Below, piece after piece: positions 59,701-64,000 of a stretch of 64,000 bases of DNA. Location: the NCBI GenBank assembly GCA_033964015.1, contig CM066919.1, forward strand, positions 1,178,001 through 1,242,000, written 5' to 3'. Source of the stretch: Scolanthus callimorphus. Lineage: Eukaryota; Cnidaria; Anthozoa; Actiniaria; Edwardsiidae. The position numbers and the translations under genes were made by a program. Numbering within the stretch: the first letter of the stretch is position 1; each line of letters starts with the position of its first letter. The notes below the pieces were generated by a model. That model was not told the DNA's origin. It did not search any database and saw nothing but the letters and a program-made list of their open reading frames with translations.

Positions 59701-62700
59701 GAGAGAGGATAAGAGGCGTCCCCCCCCCCCCCCCCCCCCTAACGTCTTCTCGGATAAGGACGTTAAACTGTAGGTCTCTCACATGCACTACATTAACCTC
59801 AACCAGAGGGACGTTAAAGAACCACGGGGACGTCGAAAGTTGTCCATACTCAGTGCAGGACTTACTAACCCACCACACTGACCAGGGAACCTCGTAATTG
59901 GAGCCTCGCTCTGTGAGGAAATCCGGCCCTCAGGCAAAGCTAATAAACTAAACTAAACAAAACTAACACATCCTTGTCGCACCCTTGCGACAAGGAGTCC
60001 TTGAATAGTGATAAGGCATATTTTCCTCGCCGATTTACGATACCCAATTTCAGGTCAACAAACCACGCCTCCTCCAACCACGCCTTCTCCAACTACGCAA
60101 GGCCCGCTGCCTGGAGGTATCAATTCACCTGTCAATCAACAAGTCATGTGCAAAGCCTAGGATACACAGACCGCTTTAAAAGTGTATAGTTTCAATTCTA
60201 AACATAATTTAGGAATATAGACATTAACTATTTTTTATATCACGTTAATTATATTAGCGCGTTTTATTGATTACAACAATTAATGTGTATTTTTATCTTA
60301 ATGTGTTATTTTTTATCTTAATGTGTTATTATTATAGCATTAGAGCGGATTTCAGATGACTCCCAGCTTTTATTCAGAATTGATGTAATCACATTGCGAG
60401 TGGTTTCGCTACAGTCATGAAATTCGCTCTATTACCTATCTGTAATTGCTATATGCAATCTACAATCTACATTTACAATGCGTTTTGCATCTTCGAAGTC
60501 ATTTTCACCTATGTTTTTTAGTGAAAACTAGTATGGTAATAATTTGTATGTTTTCTTTTCTTCAAAACAAAATCCTATGTAGGTTTCAAAGTCCGGCTCG
60601 CGAAGGACCATTTGATCAGTGCCCTGTGTTGATTGTTCTTGTGTATCTATCAACAGCGTTCAAATGCAATTTCGATAAAGATATGTGTGGATTTATCAAC
60701 TTGAAGAGCGACAAGTTTGATTGGACAAGACGAAGTGGATCAACACCAAGTTCGGGAACTGGACCACAGGGAGACCACACCACTGGCCACGGTACGAACT
60801 GTAGCAGCCTTTATTGATGATATCTCTGTTACTATCTCAACTGTAACAAAACATTTATAACATTCATAGCATCTTTCACCATTTAGTTACTAAGCGTATC
60901 CTCGTCGTCAAAATATTTCTTTATGCATGTCTCGTTTGTGCATGTAAACAATATAATTTTGCTAAATATATTCGACTAATTGCTGACGCCGTAAAGCCTA
61001 CTTGTTAGGAAATTCCCCTTTCCTTACTTGGAAGGTCTCTGTGAGTAGTTTTGCTAATATTTTAGCGAACGAAAATTCACCAAACTTTGCAGATAGTCGA
61101 GAAACGTCGTACACTTAGTACGACGTTTCTTCTCTCTACCTGAGACAAGATTCTAGCACAGGTATCCCGAGCGGATAAGACTCTTGGTATATTTCGCAGG
61201 GACCATTGCAAGGTGCACATGCACACAACTTGTTTCTCGCCCACTTTCGCTGCTGCCTGGTAAAAAGGCCAGACAACCTCTTGTTCATATCTTTGCTTTA
61301 TTTTTTCACCGGGTCCTGGCACAAATAAAAACCTGTGACGTGGTAAATTTATTATAATCTTTGAACTGATGACTTGAAATTTCTTATATCCCTTACGCAT
61401 TATTCTGAATTTTTCGTGGTTAATTTTTTTTTTTTTTTTTAGCCTCTAGCAGCCGTTGGTTGGCTTTTTTTAGCTCGTTTTACGGCGAGAATCCCAATGC
61501 CTGCGCCTTGTTTTGTCACTCTCCCCAGACCGACTTTTGTCCCGTCCAAGATGGCACCCTCATCGGGATTCTCGCTCGATTCTCGTAGTAAAACGATCTA
61601 ATGAAAAAGAGCCAGGCTATTTTTTATTTATTTTGCATGTTGTGCGGCATTTAGATCCTTATTGACTGAGAAAATTATCGCGTCTTCGCTGTTGGCAAAT
61701 TTTACGATGTTCCTTATCCTAGTATAAAAAGAAGCTGATAAAATATGTTGTGCTTCAGCAGATAAGAAAAGACCTGTAACTTTTTGCTCTACATGCTAAG
61801 AAATAAAAAAATGCTCTGTTTAGCGGCATTTGTTATGAAGAGGGCTTGTAAATTCGCAGCAAAATGCACTTCCATGGTAACCAGAAGAAAACAAACGTCG
61901 AAGTTTGTGCAACATGCGGTTGTTCAATATGGCCCATTTACATGATGGCAGGGATTTTTTTGGCACAGCTCGGATAACAATGGTTCTAGGAGTATTTCGC
62001 CACGTAATCCCGGCACGGATGAAATTTCGGTCGGGCTCTGACAAAATTTAGTACGGCAAAGCCATTTACGCAGTGCAAATATACTCGAGCCGTGCCATTA
62101 AATTTGGTACCCGTACCACTTTTTATCCAAGCCGTGCCCAAAAAATCCCTGTCGTGTAAATGAGCCTATAATCAGCGTGATTAATTTCTTTAGGTCACTA
62201 TATGTACATCGAGACCTCCAGTCCAAGGAAGCCAAATGATAATGCAAAGCTGGAGAAACCGGGTCTTTCATTTAAAGGGAACACATGTGTAAGGTCAGTC
62301 TGATGTGTTTCGGGGGTAGAAGCGGAATTTTGAATTTTGAATATTGACTTTGAAGCTAGTTTGAATATTTACAAATTTAGTTTGAATATTTGAGAACTTA
62401 GTTTGAATATGAATAATCAGAATATTGCTAGTTTGAATTTGAATAATCGAGGATTGGAAAGTTTCAATCAATTAAAAGATTTTTGAACCTTGCCTGTCGA
62501 CCAATGATACCTAACTGATTTAACATTCACTTCATTCAATACTTTAAAAAAATTTGGCGCGCTTCGCGCGCATAAAGAATGACATCTAATATAGTCTTTG
62601 TGAACCTGCACAATGAAGACACTACCCTCGCGCCGTTTACAACAAACACTCCCAAAAATACTTGCAGTAATAGGCCTGACGGGCAGTCACACTATGCCCG

Positions 62701-64000
62701 AAAAAAGACCCCTTAGGTAAGCGTGAGTTCGACGTTACAGTGGCGGATCCAGGGGTGGTGCTTTGGGTGCGGACGCACTCCCCTTTTGTGATGCAAAAAT
62801 GGTTTGAAACGGCAAAATGTTTCCAAGACTAGGTTTACAATAGCCCTATTGACAAATCTGGCTCCTCAAAACAGAAAACGTACCCCCTTTTCCAAAATGC
62901 TGGATCCGCCCCTGCGTTACAAGCATAGAAAATCGTCATTTGGACCGCGCTTCACGCAAATAAATAATATATATATAATTTCGTCATTTGCTGCGGTTTT
63001 CTTTACTACAGCACATAAAACGGAATGTTCATCTCTCCCTTTCTCTGAGGTTAGATGAAATGTGTTTATCAAAATTTGTAAAAAAAAGTCGACTTCTGTG
63101 TCACATAAGGTGGGGGGGGGGGGGTGATCCGTTCTGAGGGGAGATCAAGGAGAGGGAATCACTGCATTTTGACCGCGTATTACCCAAAATCCTCTTACCC
63201 TTCGAATGTCTATATTTTCATGAAACAACTTATACTTTATAAGTATCCAGTTTAGGGAAGTGGCTACCGAGGCTACCCGAAATCCACCAACTCTTTCAAT
63301 TTTCCTAAAAATCGGATTTTCGACTGGTGATACCTCGTGAAATAATTGATGCATCATGGTGAAAATGGCTCTACACGAAGAGAACATCATATTTCGGCAT
63401 TAAAACCGGGTATCCCTTATTTGTGCTTCGAAAAACAACTACTGGATATACCTATGGGGGTGGTAATACCCGATACCCACCACCTTATTCACCATCCCTC
63501 ATATCTATCGGTACGGCGTTGTTTTAACCCCCACCTCACTGCAGAGTATAGTTGAAACGGTAAGGTGGAAGTTTGAATATTGAATTTAGATGTTTGAATA
63601 TTGAATATTTGAGGTTTGAATAATGAATTTTGGTTTGAAAATATTCCGCTTCTACCCCCGAATGTGTTTATGGAGGCTCATCATCAACCGAGAGCTTTTG
63701 CGGTCTATTAGCCAATCAAAGCACCCGAAAAACAACGGGTTAATTTGAAAACAAAACCGGGGTGCAAACTAGGCTCCCGGTTGATGATAGGTAGAACCCA
63801 TTACTAAGAGTAAGGATCTTTTACTATCGTTCTTCCTATCCGCGACAGGAAAGTGTCTATTTTCAATAGTCGATCATATTCATGCCATTGTTTTCTAGAT
63901 CACCTTATTTTACCCACGGGCAATTCGTCAGTTACAAATTACGACAAAATTATCAACAGAGGCGGCGAAGCGCATTGCAAATTGGGGGGAGGGGGGGGGG
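47688..64000 (+). CDS. Gene 2: astacin–MAM protease, tandem paralogue (partial)
   Basis: Ten exons give about 340 codons: signal peptide [18 protein letters not shown], propeptide with the canonical FEGDI aspartate switch, astacin domain (HELAH split between exons 4 and 5, [19 protein letters not shown] Met-turn), Thr/Pro linker ([13 protein letters not shown]) and the first half of a MAM domain. Exons 1-5, 9 and 10 match gene 1 exactly in length and phase. Zinc ligands are His141, His145 and His151. Unlike gene 1, exon 6 is in frame. The next MAM exon is not found before the window end, so a trypsin part cannot be judged. Confidence 0.88.
48535..48684 (+). CDS. Gene 2 exon 2: propeptide and astacin N-terminus
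   Basis: It reads [19 protein letters not shown] and [16 protein letters not shown]. The FEGDI word matches the astacin aspartate switch. 150 nt. Confidence 0.9.
48685..49064. other. Gene 2 intron 2 start, nothing recognised
   Basis: AT-rich stretch up to the long inverted-repeat element. Confidence 0.4.
50883..51066. mobile_element. gtgctcgtcg MITE, copy 2
   Basis: Ends ggtgctcgtcg and cgacgagcat, as in 13828-14157, with ccctaa(g)aggtacc words inside. Another end (cgacgagcaccc) lies near 53430. Confidence 0.65.
51226..51261 (-). other. Hammerhead-like pLTR motif of a second Penelope-like family
   Basis: On the minus strand: ctgaaga, a long stem II (ggctgg/ccagcc), then gaaatatt. The core spacing fits a hammerhead with a minimal stem III, but stem I is weak. 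It lies 3' of the fragment at 51388-51615. Confidence 0.45.
51388..51615 (-). pseudogene. Penelope-like C-terminal fragment (second family)
   Basis: The minus-strand frame ending at 51388 reads [19 protein letters not shown], then [20 protein letters not shown]. This resembles the end of GIY-YIG-type retroelement proteins (H-F...H, then TLxPxGLN). An upstream stop shows decay. Confidence 0.55.
51660..51819. mobile_element. catggctaaaaggg MITE, copy 2
   Basis: 160 bp, same ends and centre as 43963-44116; arms extend to cctgattaataattcatagg and its mirror. Confidence 0.9.
51820..53800. other. Interior of the 5.6-kb element, repeats only
   Basis: Includes the dispersed repeat at 52640-52925 and a ttggtaccttttagaggtgaaaatc direct repeat near 53290-53410. 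No exon recognised. Confidence 0.5.
54636..55866. other. Gene 2 intron 2 end, short direct repeats
   Basis: gggg(t/a)aatactaatta(c/t)gaggagg and cacgtgg(a/c)atgag repeat near 54680-54870 with about 110 bp spacing. Frames at 55213-55671 show no domain. Confidence 0.45.
55867..55993 (+). CDS. Gene 2 exon 3: astacin N-terminal subdomain
   Basis: It reads [20 protein letters not shown] and [10 protein letters not shown]. 127 nt, phase 1 to 2. Confidence 0.92.
56176..56267 (+). CDS. Gene 2 exon 4: zinc helix start
   Basis: It reads [19 protein letters not shown], 92 nt, breaking inside HExxH as in gene 1. Confidence 0.94.
56581..56869. mobile_element. ggcc-gtttacac MITE family, copy 2
   Basis: Shares cgcgcgagtcgcgg, catcaaatc/gcgtcaa, cgcgatttttgtcg and tgcaacaaaaatc with 33138-33543; the ends have decayed. 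Confidence 0.75.
56987..57106. repeat. ccatggg palindromic element
   Basis: gaaacccatccatgggaaaa is mirrored by ttttcccatggatgggtttc; related to 43003-43150. Confidence 0.75.
57274..57357 (+). CDS. Gene 2 exon 5: completes the zinc motif
   Basis: It reads [18 protein letters not shown], 84 nt, phase 1 to 1. Confidence 0.95.
57387..57641. mobile_element. TAGAGCGG MITE family, copy 3
   Basis: Starts 29 bp after exon 5. Ends tagagcggatttcacatgac and gtcatgtgaaaaccgctcta. Confidence 0.9.
58048..58177. mobile_element. TAGAGCGG MITE family, copy 4
   Basis: Ends aagagcggttttcatatgac and cagtcattgaaaaccactct. Confidence 0.75.
58499..58641 (+). CDS. Gene 2 exon 6: Met-turn exon, intact
   Basis: It reads [15 protein letters not shown], then [16 protein letters not shown] and TIVSKKPG. 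143 nt, ending in phase 0. The last 27 nt seed the following minisatellite. Confidence 0.92.
58615..58930 (+). repeat. 35-bp minisatellite built from the exon 6 donor, about 9 copies
   Basis: The unit contains the exon end (cccactattgtatccaagaa plus accggg) and the donor ggtatgtaa. Most copies keep a gtatgt donor. As 35 is not a multiple of three, use of later donors would change the frame. Confidence 0.93.
59222..59288 (+). CDS. Gene 2 exon 7: astacin C-terminus
   Basis: It reads [20 protein letters not shown]; the final Cys codon is split with exon 8. 67 nt, donor gtaagt. Confidence 0.88.
59675..59935. repeat. Dispersed repeat, inverted copy of 15285-15495
   Basis: Includes a poly-C run and acgtcttctcggataaggac; it ends at ggaacctcgtaattggagcc. 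Confidence 0.7.
60054..60116 (+). CDS. Gene 2 exon 8: Thr/Pro linker
   Basis: It reads [20 protein letters not shown], 63 nt, phase 1 to 1; counterpart of gene 1 exon 8 (33 nt). Confidence 0.8.
60341..60431. mobile_element. TAGAGCGG MITE family, copy 5
   Basis: 91 bp; ends tagagcggatttcagatgac and cagtcatgaaattcgctcta. Confidence 0.85.
60657..60791 (+). CDS. Gene 2 exon 9: MAM domain start
   Basis: It reads [20 protein letters not shown] and [17 protein letters not shown]. 135 nt. Confidence 0.92.
60792..61930. other. Gene 2 intron 9, no gene
   Basis: ttacttggaaggtct near 61025 and the gcagatagtcgagaaacgtc area resemble 55385-55730. An inverted pair gttttacggcgagaatccc / gggattctcgctcgattctcgtagtaaaac bounds a MITE at about 61470-61600. 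Confidence 0.5.
61931..62166. mobile_element. MITE with ggcccatttacatgatggcag ends
   Basis: Mirrored by ctgtcgtgtaaatgagcc, with ggattttttt mirrored inside. It ends 27 bp before exon 10. Confidence 0.8.
62194..62293 (+). CDS. Gene 2 exon 10: MAM domain middle
   Basis: It reads [15 protein letters not shown] and a CVR end, 100 nt, phase 1 to 2. The last exon visible in the window. Confidence 0.92.
62311..63660. mobile_element. hAT-like nonautonomous element, 8-bp target duplication
   Basis: Ends cgggggtagaagcggaat and attccgcttctacccccg are perfect, and atgtgttt flanks both sides (62303-62310, 63662-63669). Subterminal gtttgaatatt words repeat at both ends. The left end lies 17 bp past the exon 10 donor. 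Confidence 0.88.
62738..62914. mobile_element. Nested MITE (cagtggcggatcc ends)
   Basis: Inserted inside the hAT-like element, within a dispersed repeat; cgtta flanks both sides. Same family as 20057-20192. Confidence 0.8.
63670..64000. other. Gene 2 intron 10 continuing, poly-G end
   Basis: gctcatcatcaaccgagag near 63678 is mirrored by aggctcccggttgatgat near 63770. The next MAM exon is not seen before the end. Confidence 0.5.

Noticed and set aside
63897..64000. Next MAM exon of gene 2 after the ttttctag at 63898
   Set aside because: The sequence after this acceptor-like site does not encode the expected F-x-Y-H-M segment and soon becomes poly-G; the true exon probably lies beyond the window.

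Overview
The window looks like genomic DNA from an anthozoan cnidarian (coral or sea anemone). The reasons are small phase-conserved exons in kilobase introns, a secreted astacin–MAM protease family, a MACPF gene of the sea-anemone 60-kDa toxin type, Penelope-like retroelements and dense palindromic MITEs. No prokaryotic feature, CRISPR array or rRNA gene was seen. All gene models were built by hand from reading frames, splice sites and phase; none has transcript support.

Three genes are supported. Gene 1 (+, 9208-43745, 17 exons) reads in one phase-compatible chain: signal peptide, propeptide, astacin zinc protease, proline-rich linker, MAM domain, two duplicated proline-rich linker exons, and a complete trypsin-like serine protease (about 683 residues). 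Exon 6 carries a one-base frameshift. Gene 2 (+, 47688 to beyond the window end, 10 exons visible) is a tandem paralogue. Its exons 1-5, 9 and 10 have exactly the same lengths as those of gene 1, and its astacin core is intact; the rest of its MAM domain and any trypsin part lie outside the window. The two promoters share a palindrome and an AT-rich box at nearly the same distances from the ATG. On the minus strand, inside the 9.3-kb intron joining the gene 1 linker to the trypsin exons, lies a five-exon MACPF gene (30631-36052), which also has a one-base frame break.

Region by region: 1-9060 holds no gene, only MITEs, a dead LINE end and inverted-repeat elements. 9208-29340 holds the astacin-MAM part of gene 1, with introns full of foldback elements, a hammerhead ribozyme motif, a poly-C minisatellite and a 24-bp minisatellite. 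30600-36050 is the nested MACPF gene. 38164-43745 holds the trypsin exons, a 5'-truncated Penelope-like element and a 116-bp satellite. 43746-47540 is a MITE-rich spacer. 47688-64000 is gene 2, whose second intron holds a 5.6-kb element with about 575-bp inverted repeats.

The most unusual signals are the apparent fusion of a zinc protease and a serine protease in one secreted protein; three minisatellites that each start at a splice donor of these genes; a clean hammerhead ribozyme motif in intron 1 plus weaker ones tied to Penelope-like ends; two one-base frame breaks; and transposon insertions within about 20 bp of splice donors.
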